A stretch of DNA of 64,000 nt from Gibbula magus (lineage: Eukaryota; Mollusca; Gastropoda; Trochida; Trochidae), in NCBI GenBank assembly GCA_936450465.1, contig OW388300.1, positions 53,645,535 through 53,709,534 on the forward strand, given 5' to 3'. Below are positions 50,701 through 63,419 of this stretch, piece by piece (within the stretch, counting starts at the first letter, position 1; every line of letters begins with the position of its first letter). A program made the position numbers and the translations under genes. The notes below the pieces were generated by a model that saw only the letters and a list, made by a program, of their open reading frames with translations, made no database searches and was not told the DNA's origin.

Positions 50701-51075
50701 ACATCAAAGTCTTGTCTCACGCGCTTATCCGGACAGTCTGTATCTTTGTAATTAAATTTATCGGATTGTCGTCATACGAAAATTATTTCTCATACGTCAT
50801 GTTGTAGACGAACGATCAATTGATACCGTTTTATGTGTTGAACAACATTTTATTAGAAACATAACATACTCACGGACTCTTTAATGCATCGTTTACCCAG
50901 AGAAAAGTGTTGAAGTGTTCATGCGAAACAAGGTTAAGGTCATTACAGCGTGCATGCACATATCCTGAATTGTATGTGCAGAACGAGGTGGTGTACTCGG
51001 GGAGTATGCGTTCCCAGTGTGAAGCACACGACTGAATAGGTCTAATCACTGTAGGGATGATCACCCAGCAAGCAC
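47751..51075. other. Mostly unique non-coding stretch
   Basis: No coding exon recognised. The only structured part is a diverged ~135-bp repeat at about 48840-49200, listed separately. Confidence 0.45.
48840..49200 (+). repeat. Three diverged ~135-bp dispersed repeat units
   Basis: Units share GCGATATC(T/C)CATGA, then TGTCTTCA(A/C)(A/G)TTTG(G)TGACA, and a TTCAAGGTCACC / TTGAAGGTCACC stretch. Compare the CAAGGTCAC repeat at 26815-27130. Confidence 0.6.
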
Positions 51076-51316
51076 AACGGGGCCATGTTCAAGAGAGGTT
51101 TCAAAGTATTCGCTCAATTAGCGATTACTCTTAAACCTCTCTTGAACGCGATTGCTCAATGTAGCACTACGTAGCAAAGCGAGCGAACTTTGAGGTTTTG
51201 CACGGTGTCGTTCAGGAGAGAATAAGCGCTACTTGAGCGCTACTTGAGCGCTAATTTGAGCAATCAATGATCAATTATATCAATTATAAGCGCTCGCTGT
51301 TATGGAACGGGGCCCA
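51076..51316. mobile_element. Foldback element copy 3
   Basis: The left side is the TTCAAGAGAGG hairpin (GTTCAAGAGAGGTTTCAAAG against CTTAAACCTCTCTTGAAC). The right side is the GCGCTTATAATTG-type arm ending CTCGCTGTTATGGAACGGGG. Relative to copy 1 the modules are in the opposite orientation. AACGGGGCC occurs at both borders (51076-51084 and 51306-51314) and may be a 9-bp target duplication or shared end sequence. No coding capacity. Confidence 0.8.
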
Positions 51317-52600
51317 GGTTCATCTCCCGAGAATGCATCTCCTCCCCATTAAGCTCACTAATCCCTGCTAAGAAACGCCTAATCCCTCCTTTGGAAGGAC
51401 GTCAGCTTGGCGAGCTCTGCTTCACTGGCTCCCTGTAAATCAGAAGCAAACGGGGCCTGTAATTGCTGTATGGTCTCTCGGGTTCCTCGTTGAACAACCC
51501 TCTGTCCCTCAGTCAAGTATACCCTCAACGGAGGACTAGGACGACACCAGAAAATATTCTCATTTGTAATAAGCTACTGTACATAATGACGTGTTTAGTT
51601 TCATTAAAAAAAACTCGACCACTTTCGCCTGGATTAAACAAGAGAGTGAAGCGAAGCAGGCTGTTTTTCTCGAAACATGCATGTTCTCTGTATGAATCTG
51701 ATGAACACACGTGGATAGAATTGGCTAGGCCTGTTTACCGATAGCAACTCTCGCTTCGTGACCGTGCGAACTTGACCTAACTCATTGCCATTGCGAGACG
51801 TCAGTGACGTACGAGTCGATACTTGCATAGGATGGCATAGCAAGCATGCAAATGGAGACAACACTTGCTACTCACTTTTAGGTATAAATCGATGGCATGT
51901 ACGTTTCTTGTATTATAAACCATCTCAGCATTTTTTAAAAGAAAACCTTTATGATGTAGATGATGTGTGATGTGAGAGTGAACTAGACACTAGTCAGGAC
52001 TCGTGACACAAGCTATCAGAGTTTGGAAGTAACAGATTATAGGACTGAGACAGGCGATGTAATTACGATACAAGCCCAGAGAAGTGATGTTGAAGTAGAC
52101 TGAAAGACACCGATGTCGTCACTAGGACATCAATATTAGGCATCCTCTACGAGCAGTGCATTGTACTTGACGCCTTTCACTCAGATGCAGTCCCAACGCT
52201 AAGAAAATACGACAATGAAAGTATTTCATTTATTAAATACATTGTCAAACTGGGCTCTTGACTACTGAATGATCTAAATCTGAATACTGATTAAGGCCAA
52301 GATGTGTTTGTTGTACATGTATGTGCCGGGATCCGTCGGGCGTCGAGCGTCATCCGTAAACTTTCCATATATTCGACCCTTTCTCCAGAACTGATCTATA
52401 TCCAAAAGGGGATCAAAGCATGACACTCGGTCTTGCTTCCTGCTCAAATGGAGGTGATGGGAGATGGATTTCCCTGAAACCTTCTCCAAAACAAATTGTC
52501 ACGGGCCAAGTTGTCTGAAAGTCATCAGTTTTGTTGATTAACTCAAACGTATCTTTACTCAAGGCTAAGTTCTCAGAATGTTACAGAATAATGAATAAAA
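51317..52600. other. Unique stretch with fragmentary repeats
   Basis: A GC-richer block at about 51317-51440 has two TAATCCCT words. At about 52325-52370 the GTCGGGCGTCGAGCGTCATCC stretch looks like a dispersed invertebrate repeat. No coding exon recognised. Confidence 0.4.
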
Positions 52601-52693
52601 TAGTGCATCTAGCGGAATACGAACGTATCCTCGCCATCCCGCCTCTGTGAAGAATAACCTACAGAACCTGTTCGTATCCCGCTAGATGCATTA
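52601..52693. mobile_element. Short foldback MITE, ~93 bp
   Basis: The arms TAGTGCATCTAGCGG-ATACGAAC and GTTCGTATCCCGCTAGATGC-ATTA are reverse complements except for one or two bases. TA at both outer ends could be a TA target duplication. No coding capacity. Confidence 0.75.
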
Positions 52694-53495
52694 TTATGCA
52701 AATTTTAAACTTCGAAAGAAGGTCAATCTTTAATCAGACTAGAATATGCCGGTAATCAATGTCTTTAGCTTCACATCATTTAACAACTCGATTGTGTTCA
52801 TCTCGAACGATCCTTGACCAATGTGTGATGCACGTGCAGGGAAGAGGACACTTGATATGAATGACATAATGGTCGCCAATCTCAAAGTGAAAAGAAAAAA
52901 ACATGTGCAACCATGCTTTGCATGACACGGATATTTATACAGGTAGACGCATTAGCTATCACTGTAGCGGGGATTTAACGTGACAAAGATCATTTAATGA
53001 GCTTTCTTTTTGACATTATGAATTCATGTTTACTTGATATATATTCACTGAAAAGAATGACGTAGTTTACATAGGAGGCACAATTCGAAGCATTAGACTA
53101 CCGTTCGTGTCTCTTTACTTCTAAGCCCTGAATGAACTGGTTCTTGTTGTTTCTCCATTACATAAATTTAAGAGGACAGAGAGTAGGATTAAGGAACTTC
53201 AAGTCCATTGAAAGAAAGTTACACGAACTTAATGGCTTTAGTTCGCCCATCGAGAGAACAGTCTAGACTCAATGAGGCCCTGTTCTGTTTGTATGAATAG
53301 GAATAGAAGGGCTATTTTAATAACTCCCTAACTGGCGAGGACTGTTCTGAAACCCTCGTTCTAGAAGCATGTTATCAAGGACATACTTCGTCAAACGCTT
53401 CAGCGAGTCAATATGTCAAATATGAGACGCGTGCACGGTACACAGAAAATCTATGCAGGCGTGCTCGTCATTACCCTGTAGTTATTATTGGCGGA
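52694..53495. other. Unique stretch
   Basis: No recognised gene or element. Confidence 0.5.
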
Positions 53496-55500
53496 CAGGA
53501 GCAGCATCTACCATCAATCAGAGAGTATTGACAGACATGAACATCTCCAATCAATCAGAGAGTATTGACAGACAGGAACATCTCCCATCAATCAAAGAGT
53601 ATTGACAGACAAAAGCAGCATCTATCATCAATCAGAGTATTGACAGACAGGAGCAGCATCTATCATCAGTTAGCGAGTATTGACAGACAGAAGCAGCATC
53701 TATCATCAATCAGAGAGTATTGACAGACAGGAACAGCATCTACCAACAATCAGAGAGTATTGACAGACAGAAGCAGCATCTCCCATCAATCAGAGTATTG
53801 ACAGACAGAAGCAGCATCTACCATCAATCAGAGAGTATTGACAGACAGGAACAGCATCTACCAACAATCAGAGAGTATTGACAGACAGAAGCAGCATCTA
53901 TCATCAATCAGAGAGTATTGAGAGACAGGAACAGCATCTCCCATCAATCAGAGTATTGACAGACAGAAGCAGCATCTCCCATCAATCAGAGTATTGACAG
54001 ACAGAAGCAGCATCTATCATCAATCAGAGAGTATTGACAGACAGGAACAGCATCTACCAACAATCAGAGAGTATTGACAGACAGAAGCAGCATCTATCAT
54101 CAATCAGAGAGTATTGACAGACAGGAACAGCATCTACCAACAATCAGAGAGTATTGACAGACAGAAGCAGCATCTCCCATCAATCAGAGTATTGACAGAC
54201 AGAAGCAGCATCTATCATCAATCAGAGAGTATTGACAGACAGGAACAGCATCTACCAACAATCAGAGAGTATTGACAGACAGAAGCAGCATCTATCATCA
54301 ATCAGAGAGTATTGACAGACAGGAACAGCATCTATCATCAATCAGAGAGTATTGACAGACAGAAGCAGCATCTACCAACAATCAGAGAGTAGTTTCAGTG
54401 AACAACCATCTGTCCTTGTTCAGACAATAGTCAAGAGTATTGACATACAGTTCATGAGCAGCATTTACTCTCAGTCAGTATCGAAGGACAATTACTTTGT
54501 TCAGCCGAAGAGTAAGACGAAGAACTGCTGGCAGCAACTATCAACAATCAGAGTATTGACAGACAGGAGCAGCATCTATCATCAGTTAGCGAGTATTGAC
54601 AGACAGAAGCAGCATCTATCATCAATCAGAGAGTATTGACAGACAGGAACAGCATCTACCAACAATCAGAGAGTATTGACAGACAGAAGCAGCATCTCCC
54701 ATCAATCAGAGTATTGACAGACAGAAGCAGCATCTATCATCAATCAGAGAGTATTGACAGACAGGAACAGCATCTACCAACAATCAGAGAGTATTGACAG
54801 ACAGAAGCAGCATCTATCATCAATCAGAGAGTATTGAGAGACAGGAACAGCATCTCCCATCAATCAGAGTATTGACAGACAGAAGCAGCATCTCCCATCA
54901 ATCAGAGTATTGACAGACAGAAGCAGCATCTATCATCAATCAGAGAGTATTGACAGACAGGAACAGCATCTACCACCAATCAGAGAGTATTGACAGACAG
55001 AAGCAGCATCTATCATCAATCAGAGAGTATTGACAGACAGGAACAGCATCTACCAACAATCAGAGAGTATTGACAGACAGAAGCAGCATCTCCCATCAAT
55101 CAGAGTATTGACAGACAGAAGCAGCATCTATCATCAATCAGAGAGTATTGACAGACAGGAACAGCATCTACCAACAATCAGAGAGTATTGACAGACAGAA
55201 GCAGCATCTATCATCAATCAGAGAGTATTGACAGACAGGAACAGCATCTATCATCAATCAGAGAGTATTGACAGACAGAAGCAGCATCTACCAACAATCA
55301 GAGAGTAGTTTCAGTGAACAACCATCTGTCCTTGTTCAGACAATAGTCAAGAGTATTGACATACAGTTCATGAGCAGCATTTACTCTCAGTCAGTATCGA
55401 AGGACAATTACTTTGTTCAGCCGAAGAGTAAGACGAAGAACTGCTGGCAGCAACTATCAACAGTCAGACAGTATCGACACACAATGTACAGCGTCCTCTT
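53496..55500. repeat. 40-bp minisatellite with a 916-bp tandem segmental duplication
   Basis: Unit CAGAGAGTATTGACAGACAG followed by AAGCAGCATCTATCATCAAT, with a 36-bp form lacking one AGAG and variants CTACCAACAAT and CTCCCATCAAT. The segment at about 53631-54546 is repeated at 54547-55462 almost base for base. Each copy ends in the same non-repetitive ~155-bp block (54389-54546 and 55305-55462, beginning TTTCAGTGAACAACCATC). I noticed one substitution (54060 versus 54976). Two 92-95-residue frames with the same N-terminus arise from this duplication. Confidence 0.96.
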
Positions 55501-56360
55501 GCTTATCAAGAAAGTATTGCTAGTTTCGACCGTTGTGGGGTTGTAGAAAAGCGCGAGCGTTATTTTGAATATGGTGTGTAACTAATTATGCTATTACCCG
55601 CTAAGGAAAATTTATTGAAAAGGTTTTTTGTGATCATCCTAATCAATCCATTATTACATATTAAAACCTCGAGAAAAATATCACTCCCAACAATAGTTAC
55701 ATCCTAATTATTCACATTGAATTGAAGGGTTGCTAAACACGAACTGTTTGTGTATATTTTACGTGCGACTCGTCGAGGCTGAAAGCTTTTACTTCCTTCT
55801 AGTTTGATTTTTTAAACTTAATATATAAGATACTAGTTTCTCGTGGAATGCTTTAATGAAACATCAGGTCATTGTCCTGCAAAGTTAAGATGTTGTTTAA
55901 TACTAAATGACACTCGAATATTATAAGGACTATTAGAGACTCTTCATGTTGTCTGTAATCTTGCCATTTATCCACTGATTTTATGTCTTGTTCAGACATT
56001 AACCTCAGCTTAATGTTCAGTTAACATACGTCCTAAACGCAGTGAGATAAAAGATAAATTATACCAGATAAACCCCAACACGGCTGTATTTAGGATAGCT
56101 CTCAGTTCAAGCCCCGATCAGCCATCTTCCAATGGAACAAGTTCGTATACACCAGCGTGTACATTCACCGACTAGTCGGCGCTTAAATCTCTAGCTTCCC
56201 GCTTTGGTTAATGAATAACACATTATTATTTTTTTTTAATCCAGATTTCATTATACAATTAATGATTATTCCGATCACTCGCCAGTCAGCTTGTGAAGTA
56301 TTTGACAGCGTAATAATTTAATAAAATAATAAATTAATAAATACTAATTTAACAGTATTT
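55501..56360. other. Unique AT-rich stretch
   Basis: Nothing recognised. Confidence 0.5.
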
Positions 56361-59300
56361 AATGCCTAAAATGTGAAGTAGTGAGAAGCAAAGAAGGGAA
56401 ACCAAAAATAAATTGATTAAGAACAAGGAAGGCATGCCTAGAACGTGAAGTGTTGAAGAACAAGGAAAGAATACCTAGAACGTGAAGTACTGAACAGCAA
56501 GGAAGGAATGACTAGAACGTGAAGTGCTGAACAGCAAGGAAGGAATGCCTAGAACGCGAAGTTCTGAACAGCAAGGAAGGAATGCCTAGAACGTAAAGTT
56601 ATGAACAGCAAGGAAGGAATGCCTAGAACGTGAAGTACTGAACAGCAAGGAAGGAATACCTAGAATGTGAAGTGCTGAACAGCAAGGAAGGAATGACTAG
56701 AACGTGAAGTGCTGAAGACCAAGGAAGGAATGCCTAGAACGTGAAGTTCTGAACAGCAAGGAAGGAATGCCTAGAACTTGAAGTGCTGAACAGCAAGGAA
56801 GATATGCCTACAACTTGAAGTGCTGAACAGCAAGGAAGGAATGCCTAGAACGTAAAATACTGAACAGCAAGGAAGGAATACCTAGAACGTGAAGTGCCGA
56901 ACAGCAAAGAAGGAATACCTAGAACGTGAAGTGCTGAACAGCATGGAAGGAATGCCTAGAACTTGAAGTGCTGAACAGCAAGGAAGGAATGCCTAGAACG
57001 TGAAGTACTGAACAGCAAGGAAGGAATGCCTAGAACGTGAAGTGCTGAACAGCAAGGAAGGAATGCCTAGAACTTGAAGTGCTGAACAGCAAGGAAGGAA
57101 TGCCTAGAACGTGAAGTGCTGAACAGCAAGGAAGGAATGCCTAGAACTTGAAGTGCTGAACAGCAAGGAAGATATGCCTACAACTTGAAGTGCTGAACAG
57201 CAAGGAAGGAATGCCTAGAACGTGAAGTGCTGAACAGCAAGGAAGGAATACCTAGAATGTGAAGTGCTGAACAGCAAGGAAGGAATGACTAGAACGTGAA
57301 GTGCTGAAGACCAAGGAAGGAATGCCTAGAACGTGAAGTTCTGAACAGCAAGGAAGGAATGCCTAGAACTTGAAGTGCTGAACAGCAAGGAAGATATGCC
57401 TAGAACGCGAAGTTCTGAACAGCAAGGAAGGAATGCCTAGAACGTAAAGTTATGAACAGCAAGGAAGGAATGCCTAGAACGTGAAGTGCCGAACAGCAAA
57501 GAAGGAATACCTAGAACGTGAAGTGCTGAACAGCATGGAAGGAATGCCTAGAACTTGAAGTGCTGAACAGCAAGGAAGGAATGCCTAGAACGTGAAGTAC
57601 TGAAGAGCAAGGAAGGAATGCCTAGAACGTGAAGTGCTGAACAGCAAGGAAGGAATGCCTAGAACTTGAAGTGCTGAACAGCAAGGAAGGAATGCCTAGA
57701 ACGTGAAGTGCTGAACAGCAAGGAAGGAATGCCTAGAACTTGAAGTGCTGAACAGCAAGGAAGATATGCCTTCAACTTGAAGTGCTGACAGCAAGGAAGG
57801 AATGCCTAGAACTTGAAGTGCTGAACAGCAAGGAAGGAATGCCTAGAACGTGAAGTGCTGAACATCAAGGAAGGAATGCCTAGAACTTGAAGTGCTGAAC
57901 AGCAAGGAAGATATGCCTACAACTTGAAGTGCTGAACAGCAAGGAAGGAATGCCTAGAACGTAAAATACTGAACAGCAAGGAAGGAATACCTAGAACGTG
58001 AAGTGCCGAACAGCAAAGAAGGAATACCTAGAACGTGAAGTGCTGAACAGCATGGAAGGAATGCCTAGAACTTGAAGTGCTGAACAGCAAGGAAGGAATG
58101 CCTAGAACGTGAAGTACTGAACAGCAATGAAGGAATGCCTAGAACGTGAAGTGCTGAACAGCAAGGAAGGAATACCTAGAATGTGAAGTGTTGAACAGCA
58201 AGGAAGGAATACCTAGAACGTGAAGTGCTGAACAGCAAGGAAGGAATGCCTAGAACGTGAAGTGCTGAACAGCAAGGAATGAATGCCTAGAACTTGAAGT
58301 GCTGAACAGCAAGGAAGATATGCCTTCAACTTGAAGTGCTGACAGCAAGGAAGGAATGCCTAGAACTTGAAGTGCTGAACAGCAAGGAAGGAATGCCTAG
58401 AACGTGAAGTGCTGAACATCAAGGAAGGAATGCCTAGAACTTGAAGTGCTGAACAGCAAGGAAGATATGCCTACAACTTGAAGTGCTGAACAGCAAGGAA
58501 GGAATGCCTAGAACGTAAAATACTGAACAGCAAGGAAGGAATACCTAGAACGTGAAGTGCCGAACAGCAAAGAAGGAATACCTAGAACGTGAAGTGCTGA
58601 ACAGCATGGAAGGAATGCCTAGAACTTGAAGTGCTGAACAGCAAGGAAGGAATGCCTAGAACGTGAAGTACTGAACAGCAATGAAGGAATGCCTAGAACG
58701 TGAAGTGCTGAACAGCAAGGAAGGAATACCTAGAATGTGAAGTGTTGAACAGCAAGGAAGGAATACCTAGAACGTGAAGTGCTGAACAGCAAGGAAGGAA
58801 TGCCTAGAACGTGAAGTGCTGAACAGCAAGGAATGAATGCCTAGAACTTGAAGTGCTGAACAGCAAGGAAGGAATGCCTAGAACGTGAAGTGCTGAACAG
58901 CAAAGAAGGAATACCTAGAACGTGAAGTGCTGAACAGCAAGGAAGGAATACCTAGAATGTGAAGTGCTGAACAGCAAGGAAGGAATGCCTAGAACGTGAA
59001 GTGCTGAACAGCAAGGAAGGAATGCCTAGAATGTGAAGTGCTGAACAGCAAGGAAGGAATGCCTAGAACGTGAAGCGTTGAGCAGCAATGAAGAAATTCC
59101 TAGAACGTGAAGTCATGAACAACATCGAAGGAATGCCTAGAACGTGAAGTGCTGAACAGCAAAGAAGGAATGCCTAGAACGTGAAGTGCTGAACAGCAAG
59201 GAGGGAATACCTAGAATGTGAAGTGCTGAACAGCAAGGAAGGAATGCCTAGAACGTGAAGCGTTGAGCCGCAATGAAGAAATTCCTAGAACGTGAAGTCA

Positions 59301-61030
59301 TGAACAACATCGAAGGAATGCCTAGAACGTGAAGTGCTGAACGGCAAGAAAGGAATGCCTAGAACATGAACAGCATCGAAGGAATGCCTATAACTTGAAG
59401 TGCTGAACAGCAAGGAAAGAATGCCTAGAACGTGAAGTGCTGAACAGCAAGGAAGGAATACCTAGAACTTGAAGTGCTGAACAGCATCGAAGGCATGCCT
59501 AGAACGTGAAGTGCTGAACAGCAACGAAGGAATGCCAAGAACGTGAAGTGCTGAACAGCAAGGAAGGAATGCCTAGAACGTGAAGTGCTGAACAGCAAGG
59601 AAGGAATGCCTAGAACTTGAAGTGCTGAACAGCAAGGAAGGAATGCCTAGAACGTGAAGTACTGAACAGCAAGGAAGGAATACCTAGAACGTGAAGTGCT
59701 GAACAGCAAGGAAGGAATGCCTAGAACTTGAAGTGCTGAACAGCAAGGAAGGAATGCCTAGAACGTGAAGTACTGAACAGCAAGGAAGGAATGCCTAGAA
59801 TGTGAAGTGCTGAACAGCAAGGAAGGAATGCCCAGAACGTGAAGTTCCGAACAGCAAGGAAGGAATACCTAGAATGTGAAGTGCTGAACAGCAAAGAAGA
59901 AATACCTAGAACGTGAAGTGCTGAACAGCAAGGAAGGAATACCTAGAATGTGAAGTGCTGAACAGCAAGGAAGGAATGCCTAGAACGTGAAGTGCCGAAC
60001 AGCAAAGAAGAAATACCTAGAACGTGAAGTGCTGAACAGCAAGGAAGGAATGCCTAGAACGTGAAGTGCTGAACAGTAAGGAAGGAATACCTAGAACGTG
60101 AAGTGCCGAACAGCAAAGAAGAAATACCTAGAACGTGAAGTGCTGAACAGCAAGGAAGGAATGCCTAGAACTTGAAGAGCTGAACAGCAAGGAAGGAATG
60201 CCTAGAACTTGAAGTGCTGAACAGCAAGGAAGATATGCCTTCAACTTGAAGTGCTGACAGCAAGGAAGGAATGCCTAGAACTTGAAGTGCTGAACAGCAA
60301 GGAAGGAATGCCTAGAACGTGAAGTGCTGAACATCAAGGAAGGAATGCCTAGAACTTGAAGTGCTGAACAGCAAGGAAGATATGCCTACAACTTGAAGTG
60401 CTGAACAGCAAGGAAGGAATGCCTAGAACGTAAAGCCATGAACAACATCGAAGGAATGCCTAGAACGTGAAGTGCTGAACGGCAAGAAAGGAATGCCTAG
60501 AACATGAACAGCATCGAAGGAATGCCTAGAATGTGAAGCGATTAGCAGCATTGAAGGAATGCCTAGAACTTGACGCGGTGACCAGCAAGGAAGAAATGCC
60601 TAGAATGTGAAGCGAGGAGCAGCATCGAAGGAATGCCTAGAACATGAAAAGCATCGAAGGAATGCCTAGAACGTGAAGTGCTGAACAGCAAAGAAGGAAT
60701 GCCTAGAACATGAACAGCAAGGAAGGAATGCCTAGAATGTGAAGCGATGAGCAGCATCGAAGGAATTCCTAGAACATGAACAGCAAGGAAGGAATGCCTA
60801 GAATGTGAAACGATGAACAGCATCGTAGGAATGCCTAGACCTTGAAGCGGTGAACAGCAATGACGGAATGTCAGGAACGTGAAGCGGTCAATAGCAAGGA
60901 AAGAATGCCCAGAACGTAAATCGGTGAGCAGCACGGAATGCCAAGAATGTGAAGCGAGCAATGAAATGATGCCTAGAACGGTGATGAACAGCAATTAAAT
61001 AATGTCCAATTAAGTGATTAACAGCAAGTG
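56361..61030. repeat. 37-bp satellite B, ~125 units
   Basis: Unit GAAGGAATGCCTAGAACGTG followed by AAGTGCTGAACAGCAAG. Variable sites include ACGTG/ACTTG/ATGTG, GTGCTG/GTACTG/GTGCCG and GCAAGGAAG/GCATCGAAG. Block duplications are clear: the variant TTCAACTTGAAGTGCTGACA recurs at 57771, 58325 and 60240 (554 and 1,915 bp apart). The right end (from about 60420) is increasingly degenerate. It has the same period as satellite A but no sequence similarity to it. Confidence 0.97.
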
Positions 61031-61127
61031 TGAAAGACGTTTTGCTATAGCTCGTTTGTCCCATGGGCATCACAAGTTACATGATATTCGCACGCATTAC
61101 ACGCATGTAGGTGAACCACATTTCGGG

Positions 61128-61350
61128 CAACTTCCAAACGCAAGGCATAACTCTTGCCAGTCTGCATTACTGGCTGATTTAACCCTTGCGGTATTTCCCT
61201 CGCTTTCTTGTGTCGAGGCAGTGAATCGCTGCACTGGAAATGCATAGCGGGCCTTGATTTCTAAACACAGATTTCTTAAGGAAATACTGCAAGGCCTAAA
61301 TCAGCCAGTAATGGAGACTGGCAAGAGTTATTCCTTGCATTGGGAAGTTT
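61128..61350. mobile_element. 223-bp MITE with ~70-bp TIRs and 9-bp TSD (Mutator-like?)
   Basis: The left arm CAACTTCCAAACGCAAGG, ATAACTCTTGCCAGTC, ATTACTGGCTGATTTA pairs with the right arm TAAATCAGCCAGTAAT, GACTGGCAAGAGTTAT, CCTTGCATTGGGAAGTT. The direct repeat CATTTCGGG flanks the element exactly at 61119-61127 and 61351-61359. A 9-bp duplication with long inverted repeats fits the Mutator (MULE) superfamily, which is an inference. It is non-autonomous. Confidence 0.88.
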
Positions 61351-61359
61351 CATTTCGGG

Positions 61360-61969
61360 ATGCAGTTGTATATTCCCCTGAATCAACCTCATCGCCTCGA
61401 TTATCTGTATTATTGACTGCTATGTCATGAACTGCGTGGTACACAAGAAAGGGTTATCCCCTAATGGCATTGACATTCAATGGCATACGTCATTCATGGA
61501 CATTTAAAATATTACGCCACAATTGTTATGTAGATATATTTGTATTCATGATGAAATATAGATAAATGATATTTATTGTAAGAGATTATAGCATGTGGAG
61601 TTTGAAATAAGTTTATAAAGAGTTTTAAAGAATAAGAATTAGAATTTAGAGATTTTATTTAATAACAGATAATATTCGCCATCATTTATCAGCATATTTA
61701 GAGGAGGCGTTAAGCAGCAAAACATCACGGATCGGAAACAATCTAGAAAGTGTTATCTAACGTGGTTTATTCCATGGTCATGACGTCACTCTATTGTGTT
61801 ATCAGTTGATTATTATTTAGGAATCTACTGGTCATTGACTGTCCAAGTCAGGAGGGGTGTTAGGTTTAGATATTTTCAGTAATGGTACATTTTTCGAGAC
61901 TGATGTATTTTGTCTTGGTGTATAGGATAGGATTTTAAAATATCTAGACTACTATAGACAAATTAATTT
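61360..61969. other. Unique AT-rich stretch
   Basis: Nothing recognised. Confidence 0.45.
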
Positions 61970-61979
61970 TTGTGATGCA

Positions 61980-62060
61980 TGAACCTGGAATCGAACATGC
62001 AACCCTTCGCTTGGTAGTCAGCGCTTCTAACCACTAGGCCACAAGACGCTGTTAGAAACT
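61980..62060 (-). mobile_element. tRNA-derived SINE head
   Basis: Minus-strand sequence shows TGTGGCCTAGTGGTTAGAAG (A-box type) and GCATGTTCGATTCCAGG (B-box type), separated as in a tRNA. The cloverleaf stems do not close well, so this is a SINE head or tRNA pseudogene rather than a working tRNA. The body extent (leftward) is not defined. Confidence 0.6.
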
Positions 62061-62948
62061 TTAGGATTGTTTGTCAGTAAGAATCCCACGTTCTATTCAA
62101 GACTTGTAATGCATGGAAGGCATGAAAAGACAGATTTTTAGCTGTCAATCACATCGCTTCGCGTGGAAGTTTTGCGCTGCACTTGCGTGGAAGAATCTTG
62201 TACCATATCCGATGAATGAGCAACGAAATTTGCAAAATAATTGATTTTGGTGTCCCATAATTGAAATTTATTGTTTCAAATGTAAAATGATCACTTATGC
62301 ATGTTTCGTGACGTAATACATGGATTAAGATTACACAATGTGTCTCCGATTCAAGTATTCAATAGCATACATTCTGGGTGTTTTGAACAAACTTGCTTGC
62401 ACAAATAATGGGAGTTAAGTGTTTACACAGAGAAATGGTACTTCCCGTGATGTGCTATCAGAAAGTTAATACGTTCTAGGACAGTGTCCGGGGGTTTTAT
62501 CAGATAAACGACAGACGATTTGTGTTATTTTGAAGAAATATTAGGAAGTAATTTAACACAGTAAACTGAGGGGTAGTGTCCTGAATTTATCAGATTATGA
62601 AAACGTGGGTCGCTGACCATGGAATGACCGCATGAGCTGTGAACTGTAAACTGTGAACTGGTTACTGATTGGCTGAGGGAGGAATTAAACCTCTTGAATA
62701 ATGATTACAAGACGAGGTTTTGTCTGTGAAAAGTCAGAACAGTTCAGAGAGGGTCAGAAAGAAGTTGACAAGCAATCGGTGAAGAGTCCGACTCAGGGCA
62801 GATGGCCAGGGCGCCAGGGCGAGCCTCGAAGTCTGAACCATGGGGTTCTACACCGTAGGCAGGGATAGGATTGGTAATCGTATATTGCTGTAGGGCGGAC
62901 CGGGGTAAAGTATTTCCTAGAATCTTGATATGTCTATATGTATGTGTA
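62061..62948. other. Unique stretch
   Basis: No gene recognised. Confidence 0.45.
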
Positions 62949-62950
62949 TA

Positions 62951-63256
62951 TAAACTGAACGCCAAAAGAAACGTTACACCTCTACCAGATACTGATCAAA
63001 TACAATTTGTCATTAAACTAATGATTATTCTATGATTTTGTTGTTTCTGTGCATGATCGGAAATAAGACAATTGACCCCACCCATGAAGAACTGGCGATA
63101 AACTATTTACCATTAAAGTTACAGGTCTGCTATTTTAGCACAAAACACTAAACTGATTTAGTGTTGCAACACAACAACACAAATACATCTGAACACGTAA
63201 CTTTTCATGATATTCAAATTCAAAGAGGTGTAACATTTCTTTTGGCGTTCAGTTTA
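62951..63256. mobile_element. 306-bp mariner-type MITE, TA target duplication
   Basis: The TIRs TAAACTGAACGCCAAAAG, AAACGTTACACCTCT and AGAGGTGTAACATTTC, TTTTGGCGTTCAGTTTA match except for one base over about 33 bp. TA flanks both ends (62949-62950 and 63257-63258). The size, TIR and TA site fit the Tc1/mariner superfamily. There is no transposase. Confidence 0.9.
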
Positions 63257-63419
63257 TAACTGTACGAGCTTTAAGTATTTTTTGTAATAAAATGTGGAAA
63301 AACGTATCAGACCTTTTAATTGTATAGAGTTATATCGAGGAAGGGTACCTTTTCGTAAGACAAGCGAGTTAATTGAGTATCCCCAAGGTAACATGAATAA
63401 GACTATATACATATATTAA

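Noticed and set aside
19251..61030. Relationship between the two 37-bp satellites
   Set aside because: Units share the period only; aligned consensus sequences show no similarity beyond short AT/GA words.
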